64,000 bases of DNA from assembly GCA_027603945.1 (NCBI GenBank), contig JADIIU010000038.1, positions 1 to 64,000 on the forward strand, written 5' to 3'. A program made the translations under genes and the position numbers. Shown here piece after piece: positions 22,004 to 34,499 of this stretch (within the stretch, counting starts at the first letter, position 1; every line of letters begins with the position of its first letter). This DNA is from Terramyces sp. JEL0728. Taxonomy: Eukaryota; Chytridiomycota; Chytridiomycetes; Rhizophydiales; Terramycetaceae. Below the pieces are notes generated by a model. That model was not told the origin of the DNA, did not search any database, and saw only the letters and a program-made list of their open reading frames with translations.

Positions 22004-23575
22004 ATGAAGGAGATTGTCACGCAGGAGAAACTTGAAGCGTTTGCCAACTATGCAGATAGACATGAAATATACGACTTGTTTAGAGATACTGTTTCTGCAC
22101 TAGTCATCTCTCGCCCGGCAGACCCCTTTCAGTTTATGATGGATTACTTTACAAAACCGCCTGGAAAGAGCATCGTAGTTGTTACTCCGCCCTTGTCAGG
22201 ACTGAACTCACTGGTAACCAAATATTGATATCAGATTGAAGGAATTGCAAACAGACTAAATGTCGTATATATTAATGTTGGAAAGCTTTTGGATATTGCC
22301 TATGAAAAGCAAAAGACGGCTGGAGTCCAAGCAAGACCTTTCATTGAAAGAGGGCAATTGGTGCCCGACGCAATTATCTCTTCAATTGTATTGGGCCATT
22401 TGAAAGAGCAGGAAGTAGTGGAAAGAGGGTATATCCTTGATGGCTATCCGCGCACCAAAAACCAAGCGATGGCTTTGTTACAAGCAGGCCACATCCCAGG
22501 CCATGTTGGTAAATTTACCATCTAACACAGTGGAAATTGATATTGCCGACTCTGAGATTATCCATAAACATTTTGGAATCAAATCAGATATAAACAAGCA
22601 AAGAGAATTGGCTTCAATGAAAACACCAGAAGAAGGAAATAGAAGAAAAGGTGAAGATTTGGCTACTGCATTGCAGAGATTGAAAATCTATAGGCAGTAC
22701 ATCCCTTCTGCTTTAAAATGTTTTAAACATTCCCATAGAAAATTTAGACTGGAAAATGACTCTGATGGAACTGATGTTGGGATAACAGAAAACATTTGCA
22801 GATATCTAAGTATTCGACAAGCTACTGGTGCCCCTAGAGGATTAAAGATTGTAGTCGCTGGATTGCCAGGATCAGGCAAAACGTCGGTTGCCGAGTTTAT
22901 TGCTCAGACATTTGGTGCAGTTTTAGGTGAGTCTCGCTAATATATAGTTTCTGCTAAAAAGGTAATGCTAGAAAAAGTATCTGCTGGATACGGCGAAAAG
23001 TATTTGCCATACATTAGACAACCGGATTTAGTACCACTTGAAATTATCGCGGAAGATTTGACCGCAAGACTGAAACGAAGGGATTGTCTAGAGCGAGGAT
23101 GGGTTCTCGATGGATATCCATTCCATCATAAAGAAGCTGAATACTTGCACCGACGAGGAATAGTCCCAAATAGGTAATCGTTATTAACATAAGAGTAATC
23201 TGGTTACAAGCGTCACACGATACTTGCTATAATAGACTAATTCACCGAAGATACGACCCTAATTCAGCAAGAGTGGTTAATCTCAAAAAAATCCCTGACG
23301 ACTTGAAAAATGCAGATTTCGATAAATGGATACATGCAAAACAAGATCGCAATGAATACTTGGAAACTAAATTCGAAACCTACGATGTATGGGAACGCGA
23401 ACTCGTTAAAGTATATAATGTAAAGGAAAATAGCTGTCCAACTGGGATTATGCACTATATTGAGAGTGAAGGGGTTGGTGAAGCTGACGAAAATGGAGAA
23501 AATCCTTCAATGGAAAGATTGTTTGAAAAAGTCCAAGGACACTTGCTAAGACCCATTCCTAGCCAAGTTCAATAA
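22004..23575 (+). CDS. AK8: Adenylate kinase 8, ciliary/flagellar type
   Basis: Two-domain adenylate kinase typical of flagellated eukaryotes. It opens with a Dpy30/RIIa-like segment (EIYDLFRDTVSALVISRPAD...MMDYF). Domain 1 has a degenerate P-loop (TPPLSGLNS instead of GxPxSGKT) yet keeps RGYILDGYPRTKNQA; domain 2 has an intact P-loop GLPGSGKTSVAE and RGWVLDGYPFHHKEAE, then HRRYDPNS, the LID-type motif. Four introns of 20-22 nt are removed. Ends with SQVQ at 23575. In animals AK8 sits in the axoneme and supports motility. Loss of the P-loop Lys suggests domain 1 is no longer catalytic. Confidence 0.88.
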
Positions 23576-23588
23576 ATTATTTGTTTTA

Positions 23589-24620
23589 TTACCCTGCCTT
23601 AAGTTCTGGTTTGAATTTATCAAACAGCTTGCGGCTGTAGACATTCTCTGCTTTGTACAGAAGTGGATGTTTTATGTCAAACCTTGGCTGCACGATTCCT
23701 GTCTCAACCCTAGCAGAAGAAGTGACTAAAAACTCTGGCAGAAGCATATTGGCTTTCTTGATCCTTGTATCATAATTAGCAATTTTAATGTAGGGGTATA
23801 TATCATAATGAATGGTGAAGGTTGCTGTTGGATATTCCACCAACTTTTCCTTTTCTCTAAAGAAACCACTGCTTCCGGCTTTTCCAATAGAAGTAGGTAT
23901 TCTGAAAGAACTTGCGCTGCTGTTTACAAATGCAGCTTTCCTGTCGGTTTCACCTGCAACTTGGTCAAAGCCGTATAATCTTGTTGTTGAAGATACAGGT
24001 GCAGGTTTATTGAGGTGCAAATCATGAATATATGTTACATTTGGCGGTTTAACCTGGTATTAATCTAATATACTGGCATTTGTTCTGGGGCTGGCATGGT
24101 TTTAAACGCCTTCATATCAGGGAAATATGAAAGCAGAGGCTTTGAATTATCTTTGCAGATCATTTCGTTTGACATTCCAATGGGCAGTTCACCTGGTTTG
24201 TTGTTTAAATCAAGCCTCTGTGCAAACTCCTTGTTGTCAAGGTATTCTTGCAGCCGTTGGGCAGGCGTCTGTGCCTTCTTTTTGAACACAACAATGTCAT
24301 CTATACAAATACTATTTCCATGTAGTAGCCGCGCAATTTCACTTTTTAGTCTAAACAAAGTTGATTCTTTTGGTAATTCTAGAATGCAGTCATTAAATTT
24401 GAATCCGATCTGAATCACTCTGATTATAACTTGTGAACTCTCTGCTTGTTGATTCAGGTCTTTTCTAACTTGTTGTGCAAATGAATTGAACAGGTCTTCG
24501 CTGGATATTTTACCTGTGTCAGCAATCGCCTACCTGGCCAATGTGTTGGCATGGGGACATATTTTGGGGCTTGATAGCTGCTACTGCTTACTTTCTTTCC
24601 CTTTTTCTTTGGTTTTGGCA
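23589..24620 (-). CDS. Unrecognised protein, possibly flagellar, ubiquitin-like N-terminal segment
   Basis: About 330 residues after removing two 20-nt introns. It begins MPKPKKKGKKVSSSYQAPKY, passes a stretch VIIRVIQIGFKFNDCILELP...TLFRLKSEIARLLHG that looks like a beta-grasp (ubiquitin-like) fold, and continues with Tyr/Pro-rich sequence (PVKPPNVTYIHDLHLNKPA; TTRLYGFDQVAGETDRKAAF; YPTATFTIHYDIYPYIKI) without membrane segments. The style resembles axonemal inner proteins, and it sits tail-to-tail with AK8 (14 bp), but I cannot name a family. Its promoter and first ~17 codons lie inside the 9.93-kb duplicated block, so a 5' fragment recurs at 34500-34552. Confidence 0.55.
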
Positions 24621-24690
24621 TCCTATGTGAAGATCTTTTCTATTTCTCCACCTTTGCCCGTCTCCAAACAAAGGCATTTTTGACCTCAGA

Positions 24691-25638
24691 ATGAACACCC
24701 AGCAAAATACAAATACCCCCGACACAAGTGGAGAAAAAAGTAACCAGACAACTTCTTGTGATTGGTCTTCTTGCACCGCAGGTACTATTGGCTGCTGACT
24801 CTAGTTTTTGAAAGCAAGTACGAATTGCTGCCACATATTACCAAATCGCATATGGTTGCCAATCATCTTAGACCAGTAAACATTCCAAACGAAAAAGAGA
24901 ATACCTCGGCTTTGCCTTGCAAGTGGAACAGTTGTGGAAATAGTGTTTATGGATCAATTGACGAATTAGTCCAGCATGTATCAAAAAACCATTTACACTT
25001 CACTCAAGAGGATTTGCAATTACCAAATTTATGCTTCTGGATTAACTGCGGAAACAAATTCAAGAACTTTGAGGATTTGACGGTACTATTGAGTTAACAC
25101 AGACACACCTTGCCTCCACTCATGTTGGAGAAGGAAAAGGCCAGTATGTATGCCAGTGGTATAAATGTGATAGAAATGGCAAACCGTTTGCGCACCGCCA
25201 AAAGATAATGAGGTACTTTTTCAGCTAACAAGACATCTGCAAACGCATACTGGAGATAAACCATACCAATGCACTACATGCAACCAAAAATTCTCAGAAA
25301 TGGTAGTAATGGAGCAGCACAAGCGTAGACACACTAACGAGAAACCATTTAAATGTTCAGAGGCTATGTGCGAAAAGGAGTTTGCAATTGCAGGGGCACT
25401 AGCAACTCACACAAGGACTCATACCGGAGAAAAGCCATTTCCCTGTGATTCAGAAGGCTGCGAGAAGCGTTTTGCAGATTCCAGTAATTTATCAAAGCAC
25501 AAAAGAGTGCACACAAAAGTAAAGCCATTCAAATGCCCAGTCGATCCTTGTGAAAAGACTTTTGCTAGGACTGACCAAGTTACTCGCCATGCCAAAATTC
25601 ATCGAGGTGTTGGCGGAAAACAATCTGAAGAACTGTAA
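24691..25638 (+). CDS. ZAP1-like C2H2 zinc-finger transcription factor, copy 1
   Basis: DNA-binding protein built of C2H2 fingers from end to end. The first fingers have the Zap1-type CxWxxC form (CDWSSC, CKWNSCGNSV, CFWINCGNKF, CQWYKC), then RQKIMRHLQTHTGDKPYQC, FSEMVVMEQHKRRHTNEKPF, FAIAGALATHTRTHTGEKPF, KRFADSSNLSKHKRVHTKVK and a last KTFARTDQVTRH. The order CxWxxC fingers, RQK linker, FAI and SSNLSKH closely follows yeast Zap1, the zinc-deficiency activator. Three introns of 20-23 nt. No separate activation domain is present, so it is far shorter than Zap1. It diverges from the gene at 24620 across 70 bp. Confidence 0.82.
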
Positions 25639-25657
25639 TAAATTATTTTTAATATTG

Positions 25658-26920
25658 TCATTTAACCCTGGTAAAAATGAATACCATTACTGCAGATGTT
25701 GTCAAGCAGGCGCAAAAGAAGATTAGCTGGAAATCAAACCCGTAAGCTGTGTAGACCCAAGAACCAGCAATTGGACCTAAAAGCATCCCAGTAGAAGATG
25801 CTATGTTGTATAACGAGTAAACCGTTCCAAAAGAGTTATCTCCCAACTCCTTGGCAATGTCTGCCATCTCTGGAACACCTGGAACGAGCGATATACCAGC
25901 ACCTATTCCAAACAATACCAAAGCACAGATCAATAATTCGATGGAATCTGTTAATCCAACAAGCGGACAAGCAACAGCAAAAATTACCAATCCCAAAGTG
26001 GTCACTGCCTTTCTACCGTATTTGTCAGACAGAGAACCTGATAATGTGCAAGCAATCATTTTTGGAATTGAAATTGCAGTCCATAATAACCCAACTGAAG
26101 TGGTGCTACTATCAGAGAGCTCTTACTTTAACTTGAAGGAGGTACCCAAGTACAGTGGCAATGTAGGCTCTATTCCAGTTAATACACCTTCAGCGACCAC
26201 GATTGCAAGCAGGGTTACAATCATTTGGACATTGGATATCAACTTTAGCATTCCCACAGATTTCTTGGAGTTGGCAGGCTGATCTTCCAACAGTCTGGTA
26301 TGCTCCCCCTCTTCCGATATGAACTGATAATCAAATGAAAGCGAAGGATAAGGTAAAAATATCCGAAAACAAGTGTCCAGCAAGCACACACCAGCACATA
26401 CGTGAAACGGAGCTGCGGTTCCAAATTTATCATATAGCATTCCTCCCAAAGGCGGCCCAATCAAGTTCCCCAAAGTGTTTGCTGTCATCACATTGCCCAT
26501 GATTTTCCCCAGGTTTGTTGGAAACGACTCTGCCAATATGGAGAATCCAATCATCCATCCCACACCCCCAGCAATTCCCTGCCCCATCCGTGCTAAAAAT
26601 AAAGTCCTAATATTATACGTAATTTACTCTAAAGAATTACCATAGATGATAAAGTATATCGAGAGTAACAATAACAACGACGAACTGCACATTGGAATTT
26701 TTCTATTTTGGTACTTGTCCGAATAATAAGCGACTATTGGTGTAACTACTATTCCTACAGAGTAGGTGGATAACAGCACTCCTAATATTTCCGAGGATTT
26801 TACAATTTGTGGGAATGTTGGAATAAATATTCCATAAACTAGCATATCGCAGAAAATTGCAAACCCTACAAGAAATGCGAATATTGAAGCTGACTGTCGA
26901 GCATTTTTTATAATTCCCAT
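25658..26920 (-). CDS. MFS transporter, DHA1/vesicular amine transporter-like, copy 1
   Basis: Twelve-helix major facilitator protein, ~405 residues after removing a 21-nt and an 18-nt intron (26109-26126, the shortest intron I am confident of). Motifs: LVYGIFIPTFPQIVKSS in TM1, YYSDKYQNRK and SDKYGRKAV (the MFS loop 2-3 and 8-9 signatures), LARMGQGIAGGVGW and LVLFGIGAGISLVPGVPEM, LYNIASSTGMLLGPIAGSW. It is closest in pattern to SLC18-type drug/amine:proton antiporters. Substrate cannot be told from sequence. Copy 2 differs by A-to-V changes only. Its 3' end lies 19 bp from the ZAP1-like stop. Confidence 0.88.
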
Positions 26921-26976
26921 TTTATTTTGTTGGAGAGAGTTGAAATGTCACATGATTGATTTTCAATCGCCAAAAT

Positions 26977-28895
26977 TTATTTAATCAGGTTGCGCACCGT
27001 ATCCATCAGCGGATTAACAGTGCTGTCAATTGAGTTCTTTACAGAGTCAAGAGACGTTTCGGCCAAGTTTTGTAAAACGCGCATGTCTAATGGAGAGTCT
27101 AGAGAGTCCTTGTTTTTCAGACAGGCAGATTCATGCTGTGCAGCGTGGTCGAGTTTACATTCTTCATTACAATACCATACAAATACCCGACCTTGAGCGC
27201 AGAATTCACATTTCAAATCAGTGTTGGCGCACTGCATCGAGCAATAGCTGCAAAGCACTTTGGCTGGCGCGTCTATGTTGAACGTGCGTCTACGTGACAA
27301 GTTCAGCTTTGGAGATGGGTTATCGTTTGGAGCTAACAATTTAAGCCGTTTCAAAACTTGAGGAGAGAAAATAACACTCTCCAGATGAGAATGTGTCTTA
27401 TTTTCTGTCTTGTTTAATCTGGCATTTTCCCATTCTGCAATAATTCTGGCATCCATCCCAATTTCTTTCAGGCATTCGACAGCATTGTCTTCCAGTCTCA
27501 ATTCAGTATCGACAATTGCAATCTAAAATAAGAAATATCTACCTGAGCAACAATTGCTTCTTGACAGTTGGCATCTTCCATTCCAGCCTCGGCACCGCTT
27601 TTAGCATCTTCTAGCATATCAAGAGATTCTTCCAACAAACTTTTTACAGATGGTGTACTTGGACTAGGCGGCAATACGGCAATTGGCGGGGAAGACGCAA
27701 GCTGGACACCGCCTAATGTAAGATATCAAATACCTGCCAGAGACAAAGCAAATTTATACAACATCCTACCAACCAAGAACTGGAGGTGGCTTTCCTTGAC
27801 CTGGATATCCAATTGCGACCCTTGAGCGAGGGTAAAATATTCCATCGCAGAACGAGAGTAATTTAATGATTTCAAAGGGTCCAGATCGCCTTTTTCATTG
27901 GTATTAACCAACTTTACACAGATATCCAACTGTTCCAACTCGCTCTTCTTGAAAATCATTTCCGGGCTGAATTCTGACTCTTCTGCTCCCGATAATAAAA
28001 GGATATGTTTGATTATTGACCCTTCTTTCCCGAACCGTTTTTCATGGCTGAATAACTCTAATGCACGGCTGTAGGCGTTCACCGCGGCACGATAGTCCTT
28101 TGCAATTTCTGCAGCTTTTGCCAACAGCATTAGTGATTCGTAGTGGTGTTCAAATTCAATAACTTCTCCAATCTGGGATTTTTCCAGAGTTGAATCCGAC
28201 ATCAATTCCGCAACAATCAAATCATACCTGGACACTAATTTGGTTCCATATTCTATTGCTCTATCGTAGTCCTGCATTTTGATTGCTAACTCGGTAATTT
28301 CTTGATACATCCTTCTCGAAATATTAGAATCGTTTTTAATAGTAGCCTTATCTCTATTAGCAGTTCTGCCAATCCGTTCATGGATCATCACTGCCAAAAT
28401 GAGCATATGGTATCCTAGTTTTTTATTTCCCACCTCAGCCTATGGTTAACAGTCAAATACAAATGCCATTCCAAGGGAGAATGCAGTCAAACTGATCGCC
28501 CGATATAAAACCGCACAAGAGTTGCTGAGACGTGAATGGGGAATCGACTCGGATAATTCGATTTCCATGTCATCCGCAGACAGTATTGGATGGTCGACGA
28601 TTAGCAGTCTGAATTGGCCGTTGGGATCCAACAAAGTCAGTGCTTCCATTAGGTATTTGAATTTTGAATCGAAATCTGCATCTAGGCCAAGCACTGTTTC
28701 AAAAATATGCAAATCTTGATCGCATTCTTCCAAATGCTCGAGGTTCACATCATATATTGATATTCCCATGTGTTTGGTTTCAATTTCAGGATATGCTGGA
28801 AGCCCCGATAGATTAATTACTGACTCCACTATTCTTTGATACGAAGAAATCAGTGCAGCTCTCTTGGCATTTTCCACAGCTTCACTCGCTACCAT
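26977..28895 (-). CDS. TPR-like protein with C-terminal MYND zinc finger, copy 1
   Basis: About 615 residues from four exons (three introns of 20-21 nt). N-terminal ~370 residues are helical pairs of TPR type (MYQEITELAIKMQDYDRAIE, YESLMLLAKAAEIAKDYRAA, AVNAYSRALELF). A Ser/Pro linker (SSPPIAVLPPSPSTPSVKS) leads to a MYND-type finger (CSYC..QC...CEFC...WYCNEEC...H...HESAC) and a short amphipathic tail. Start placed at the ATG at 28895 because both copies share it; an earlier ATG at 28916 is in frame only in copy 1. It is divergent from AK9 across 165 bp, so a flagellar role is conceivable. No named family recognised with confidence. Confidence 0.65.
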
Positions 28896-29060
28896 GCTAA
28901 GTCTAAGAAAAGCCATTCGCACCTGGGCTTCGACTGCTTGGTGCGTGGCTTGCAATACCCTTTTCGGATGTTTTAGGTGGAGAGATAATAGACAAGACAC
29001 CAACTCCTAACTGCTCTGTGTGAAGGCGATTGTGTCATTTTTCTTCTCTGCGCGTATATC

Positions 29061-32000
29061 ATGTCAAAAGTCAAAGACATTCTGGCAAGCATTCCTCCCA
29101 TTCAAGAAAAGAAACTGCCAGTAAGGGATTCCTATATTATAATTGGGAAGCCAAGTGCTGGAAAAACAACTTTGGCAAACAAATTAGCAGGATTTACGAG
29201 AGCCCAGTTGATAAATCTCGAAGAATCAATCGCAGAGTTTACAAAAAGAGGAGAGAATATTCCAGTTGGCGAGGTTTATTATACTAATAAAAGAACGAGG
29301 CTTTGATGCGCTCTGGGCAAGCTCTTGCGGGAGAAATACTATACGAAGATATGAAGCTAAAACTACAAAAAGATCCAGCACAATCCAAAGGATTTATTTT
29401 AGATGGTGTTCCAATGATACTAGAGAATGTTGATGGACCGGCCCAAATCCAATTCCTTGTATCCCTAATTCAAAACCAACAAAGACACAACTGTGTCATC
29501 ATTGATATGAGATTGTCCGACGAAGATTTGGTTAGAAGGAAAGCAAGTCAGTGGGTTGATCCGTTGACCAGCATCTCCTATCCTGGCCAGCAAGTCTTGT
29601 ATTCGCGCAAAAGGAGGCACGATGGTTTCATTGACGGAGATGATGATAGCATTCAAAACGAAGAATTATCTCTGATTTATGGAAAACAAGCCCAGCAAGT
29701 GAAAGATGAAGGTGAAGGCCAGGATGAGGAGGATAAAGATGAGGAAGAAAACGCTCCTCCACAAAATCAAACATATTTGAAAAACCGAAGCTCTTATCCT
29801 ATACTCTCGGAAAAAATCTTGGAAAGGTTGATTAAAAATCCTGAAAATGATCCTGAAAAGTTCAAGCTGGAGTTGGCAAAATACACTGCTTTCGAAGCAA
29901 AACTGGAATCTTTCAAAAAGAACAATTTCAACACTTTGCAAATCATTGAAGTGGATGCAACAATGCACCCAGATGTACTCTTTGACCAATTGAAGATTAG
30001 AATGGACGCAAATGGATTCTCTGTCTACAGCCCAATTGTGGATGCAGTTCCTCTTACAGGAGCCGAGGGTGGTTTCAAAGGTACTATAGATATAATCCCA
30101 GGCATTGCAGAGTCAGATATTTTTAAGTATTATTGCTCTCTCAATTTAAAGGATAATGAGCCTCAAAGAGAACTCAGCGTCTATGGCAAATACTGCCCAG
30201 TAGTCTATTACCACGATAAAAAACTTGTGGAAACTACTATGGAATATGCTGCAGTGTACAAGGTAATTAATTTTTCAATTAGGGAACCATATACTATCTT
30301 TCCTCGTTCGAAAATCAGACAAACTTTGTAAACTATCCAGACAAGTATATTTCTGTAAAGCTTGAACTGCCGCCCTTCAATGCTTGCATCATCGGATCTC
30401 CGTTATCAGGAAAAACTACTCTCTCAAAATCTTTATGCGAACTATACAATTTATTATACGTCAGTGTAGACGACTTTATCGAGAATATTGAAAATACAAA
30501 ATTGGATGAGCTTCCGCCGAAATTAAAGTTGCTGGCATCAAAAGTAATTTCTCAACTTAAGGTTGGTGGAGTAGTTACAGAGGATGTGTCGACTGAAATC
30601 ATCAAGAACGTAATTGGAGAGAATGACGATTTAAAAACAGTGCTGTTAACCTAACATTAGAAAAAAAAGAGTGGCTGGATTATTGATGGATATCCAGCAA
30701 CCGCAATTCAGCTTAATAGCTTGCTTGCTGCCGAAATTACGCCAAACTACATCTATTGCGTTAACTGTGATGCTGTTGAGGAAGAAATCGCAAAAAGAGC
30801 AGAAGAATTGATCGCAAGTAACATTCGCAAATGTGCAACAACGTGGAAAGAGGCAGCTGTACCATACATTGAAAAATTGTTTACTTTTTGCAACTCTGAA
30901 AGCATCGATGTTTTAAAATTATGCATCGAAAAGAATATAGCAAATTCAAGCTTTAAGTGGAAACCAGATGGAGCTGCTGTATTGACATCCTTGTTAGCCT
31001 CGCTAGATCCGTTTATTCCACAAGCAGGTAAAGGTTTATTAAAATTAGTTGTTTATACGTCAAAAACGGCTGCGGATGGAACTCCCGATTTGCTGGGGGT
31101 AACAAAAGATTACTGCCCAGTGTCTCTTAAAACTCGTGGAAAATTGCTCAAGGGGGATCCAAACATCTGTGCAAACTATTCCGGCCTTGCTTACTATTTT
31201 ATTAACGAGGACGCAAGAAACAAGTTTCTGGCTCTCCCATACTCGTATGTCAAATCTATTTCAATCCCCCCTCCTAGATTAATGTTCTTGGGAAATACCG
31301 GCTCTGGAAAGTCTTCAATAATAGCAAAACTAGGGAAATTTTGGGATATACCTGCTTTAGAGTTCAATGCTGCGGCTAAGGAAATCGCAAAATCAGTATC
31401 CACAGATTTTTACGAAGAATTGGAAGTTTACTTGGCTGAAAATGCAGGTCTTCCAATTGACTCTTTAAAAGTAATAATGCATTATCTATACAAGAAAGAA
31501 GTAAGCATTGTATAACTCTTAGCCTTATGCTTCAAAGGGATTTTTACTTGAAGGGTTTCCGGGAAACAAAGCAGATTTGGACACAATTACCAAACATTTA
31601 ATTTTCCCCGATGCATTTATTTTCTTAAAGTCGGAATCTGAAATAGCAGCAAAGCGCAAACTTCCGTTCAAAGTAAAGGAGTTGGAGCGACTAGAAGATG
31701 AGAGAATCGCGGAGCTAAAATTGATCCCACCAGAAGAACTTGACCCAGAATCAGAAAAGAACACGTCGTTACTGGTCCCAGAGGAGAAGATTATCGAAGA
31801 TCTGATGACCAAGTATTTTTTACTGATTCTAGGGTCGAGCAGGAGAACATCCAATTGACAGATTTTCAAAATTCTCTGGAATCAACCGGGATAGTCCCTG
31901 TGATCCCAGTGTCAACATCTAGATGCTTTCGACCGACAATGGCGACAATTGATGAAAAACTGTCACGTTATTTGAGATATGTAAATTGGAGTTTATTCTA

Positions 32001-33897
32001 GCGAAGTTCAATTTTGGAAAGTGTCAATAAGATGGATACAAAGGCTGCTGGATTGCTACTTTCACTTGGAATTAAAAAGTACAGCAAAATTGGGTATTTT
32101 TGTCCTAATATTAGCAAAATATGTCCAGTTGCACTCAAAATAACCAAAAAACCGTCGTTAAATAATTTTGGATCCATTCCAGTAGTGTACAGGGATGAAA
32201 TATATTTCCTAAAGAACAAACAAAATGAAAAGGTAGGCTTTATTTTATTCAGGAATTTACAAGAAATACCAATCAATATTTGCCATGCTCTGCCCCCGAG
32301 CCGATACTATCGCCAACTTGTTGTATTCTCGGTAATCCAAAAGCTGGCAAGACAACTTTGGCCAAGGCACTGGAAAGTGCTCTAGATTGTGTACATTTGA
32401 CTGTTTCTTCTATTCTACAAACAATTTTGGATGCGCAAGAAGTAACCAGCATACATGATAAAATCAAAGCAGGTCTAGAAAGCGGGAAAGAACTGCCAGA
32501 TCAAGTTGTGGTGGAAGCGGTTATACTGGCAACTAATAGAATAGTAGCTGCCGGCAAAGGGTAAATAGTTTTAAACAAAGATGGATTCTTGATGGATATC
32601 CAACAACTATTTCCCAGGCAATGGCATTAGAAAAGGCTGGATTCCAACCGCACATCTTTTTGAACTTGACAATTGACGAAAAAGAAATACTGAAGAGAGC
32701 GAATGACGATCACAAACGTCAGCTGAGGTAATGGTTTGCTAATTTGAAGAACTGGGACCGACCAACCACAGTTAAATGTCCCTGAAATCAATCAGCTTCG
32801 TTCAGAACACTATAAAAATCACATAATGTCTATCAAAAACTTGTACAACTTGAAGTTTTCAAACTGGACAGATATTTCAGGTGAAAAGTCTAAATGGGCA
32901 CTGAAGGAAGAAATAATAATGTCCTCAGAGAAAGCACTAGCAAGGAGACAGACATATTTGGATTTAGTTCTGAGAGGTCAAGCAGCAGCTGTGCACGGGG
33001 TTGGGCTATCGAATTCCTATCTGTCAAGTCACAGGGGTAAATTTGGTGTTTACTGTCCTTACAGTTTTACCGCAAATAACGAGTTGAAGATTGCAGAAAA
33101 CACCTATGAATTCATGGCAGAGTACAGGGGGCAATTCCATTCCATGTACAGTAAAGAAGCGCTGCATCTATTCTTAAAAGAGCCAGAACTGTACTTGGCA
33201 ACAGCGCTTCCGCAGGCACTACCAAAGAGACGAAGCAAAGAAGAACTCAAAACCTTGTTCCCAAAGCAAATTCAACTAAAAGGATATTGCCCAGTAACAT
33301 TTAAAGAAGGGCCGCCAGGGTAATCGGATTGTAATTTAGCTTCAGCAGTATAATTCCAGGAAGCCAAGACCATGTAGTTGAATACGATGATAACCTCTAC
33401 AACATGGCCAACGTCGAGCAATTGGAAAAGTTTATGAGGTAATGCTTGGCTTACGATAGAACCCCATGGGAGTATGCTGATTTGAAATTGCCAATGAAGC
33501 TGCCTCCTCCAGATGCGCCATTGCCAATTTCTGGGCTGCCAGTGGTTGGATATCTAGAGCAGACCATTGCAACTTCTCTTTCCAATGCTCTTATATCAGT
33601 TGGCAATTTCAAACCAAAATATCCGTATAAAGATGTGCATTCTTCTGCAAACGAATTCATAGCCCTGTATTTAAAATGTAAATCAGCTGTAATTTAGCGA
33701 ACAATCCAAATTCGAAAGAGTGGATAAAGGAGAGCTATGGCAAGAAACTGAATATTTTCAAAGAAAAGTGCCAGCTAATGGAAAGACTGAGCAAAAAGGT
33801 CAAGGCTATAAATGAACAAAGCCGCTATGTAAGTGAAGAGTTAGCAAAGGAAGTCGCAGAGTTCTTGAAGCTGAAACCAGTGGATTTTGAGCAATAA
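29061..33897 (+). CDS. AK9: Adenylate kinase 9, multi-domain, copy 1
   Basis: Very long nucleotide kinase, ~1,500 residues, read through twelve introns of 20-22 nt. Four P-loop domains are visible: GKPSAGKTTL, GSPLSGKTTL, GNTGSGKSSI and GNPKAGKTTL, alternating with family linkers such as KGFILDGVP, GWIIDGYPAT, KGFLLEGFPGN, WILDGYPTT and the AK9-type repeats GKYCPVVYYHDKKLV, TKDYCPVSLKTRGKLL, GKFGVYCPYSF and GYCPVTFKEGPPG. This is the AK9 (AKD1) layout of flagellated eukaryotes, where it regenerates ADP/ATP and other nucleotides. An acidic stretch (EGEGQDEEDKDEEENA) interrupts domain 1. No broken frame in either copy. Confidence 0.9.
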
Positions 33898-34178
33898 ACT
33901 CTATTTTCTGTAGTATGCATTCAGCGTAATAGACTGCGATATACTAGTGAAATTTACCTGTTAGATGTGTTGGCACGCGAATGTCCAATGTCGGACGCAA
34001 TTCCCTATTAACAAAACTTTTATTTCGGGAGTTTAAAGACAGTAGATTCACAGCACCATAGCGTTATTTGCGAAATTCATTTTCATAAACACAAATGGTA
34101 ATAAAATTTGGCATGGAGTAAACAATGAAATTTGATAAACAGCCATTGTCAAATAGCTTTTCTTCAAAGTGGATTAAA
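33898..34178. other. Intergenic, AK9 to cyclin Y (copy 1)
   Basis: 281 bp with no conserved frame. An in-frame ATG at 34125 precedes the chosen cyclin start by 18 codons and is treated as 5' UTR. The same spacer recurs at 43831-44111. Confidence 0.5.
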
Positions 34179-34499
34179 ATGGGAAATATAGTATCAGTTA
34201 ATAGCAGTAGTTTACTAGACGACGGTGTGATGAGCAAGTCAAATTCGAACGTGGATTTTGGAAAATTGAAAGACACGCACATTAAAACGGATGCAAATCA
34301 CAGCAATATACTGGATTCCAGTTTGTATGTAGAACCGTTGAGCGCAACGCAGAAATCACCCACAAATATATTGGCAGCAGAATTAGAGGCCCTCCAGCCA
34401 AAGTTAACGCCAGGTAAGGGCAAAGTTGCTCCAAAACCAGTGTCGAAAGAAAAAGAGATTCTTAACGATCAAGCAGCTCCAAAACTGGTGTGGAAAGAA
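34179..34499 (+). pseudogene. Truncated cyclin Y fragment at duplication junction
   Basis: The first 107 codons of cyclin Y, from MGNIVSVNSS to KLVWKE, identical in frame to the intact gene at 44112. The block junction at 34499/34500 then fuses it to reverse-oriented sequence from the unknown gene of 24620, adding GLIAATAYFLSLFLWFWHPM and a stop at 34560-34562. The cyclin box is entirely missing, so it cannot bind a CDK. It may still be transcribed, because its promoter is intact, and would give a myristoylated N-terminal peptide with a hydrophobic tail. Confidence 0.85.

Larger units (their letters stand above)
24568..34499. repeat. Tandem segmental duplication, copy 1 (9,932 bp)
   Basis: First of two directly adjacent, nearly identical blocks. 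Contents: first exon part of the unknown gene at 23589, ZAP1-like factor, MFS transporter, TPR-MYND protein, AK9 and the 5' part of cyclin Y. The left boundary is inside TTTTGG|GGCTTGATAGC-like sequence; the right end joins copy 2 directly. Substitutions between copies are sparse, on the order of 1% by eye, mostly scattered. Gene starts and ends in the two copies are offset by 9,932 bp on the left part and 9,933 bp on the right because of one inserted base near 28910/38842. Confidence 0.97.

Noticed and set aside
23589..24020. Two separate minus-strand genes at 23589-24020 and 24065-24418
   Set aside because: A 20-nt intron ending in CCAG joins them in frame, and another 20-nt intron extends the 5' end to the ATG at 24620.
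24486..24834. Hydrophobic reading frames overlapping the ZAP1-like start, present in both copies
   Set aside because: They run opposite or offset to a well-supported zinc-finger exon and lack conserved features; their apparent membrane segments are antisense artefacts.
34125..34178. Upstream ATG as cyclin Y start (also 44058)
   Set aside because: It would mask the MGNxxS myristoylation start that matches animal cyclin Y.
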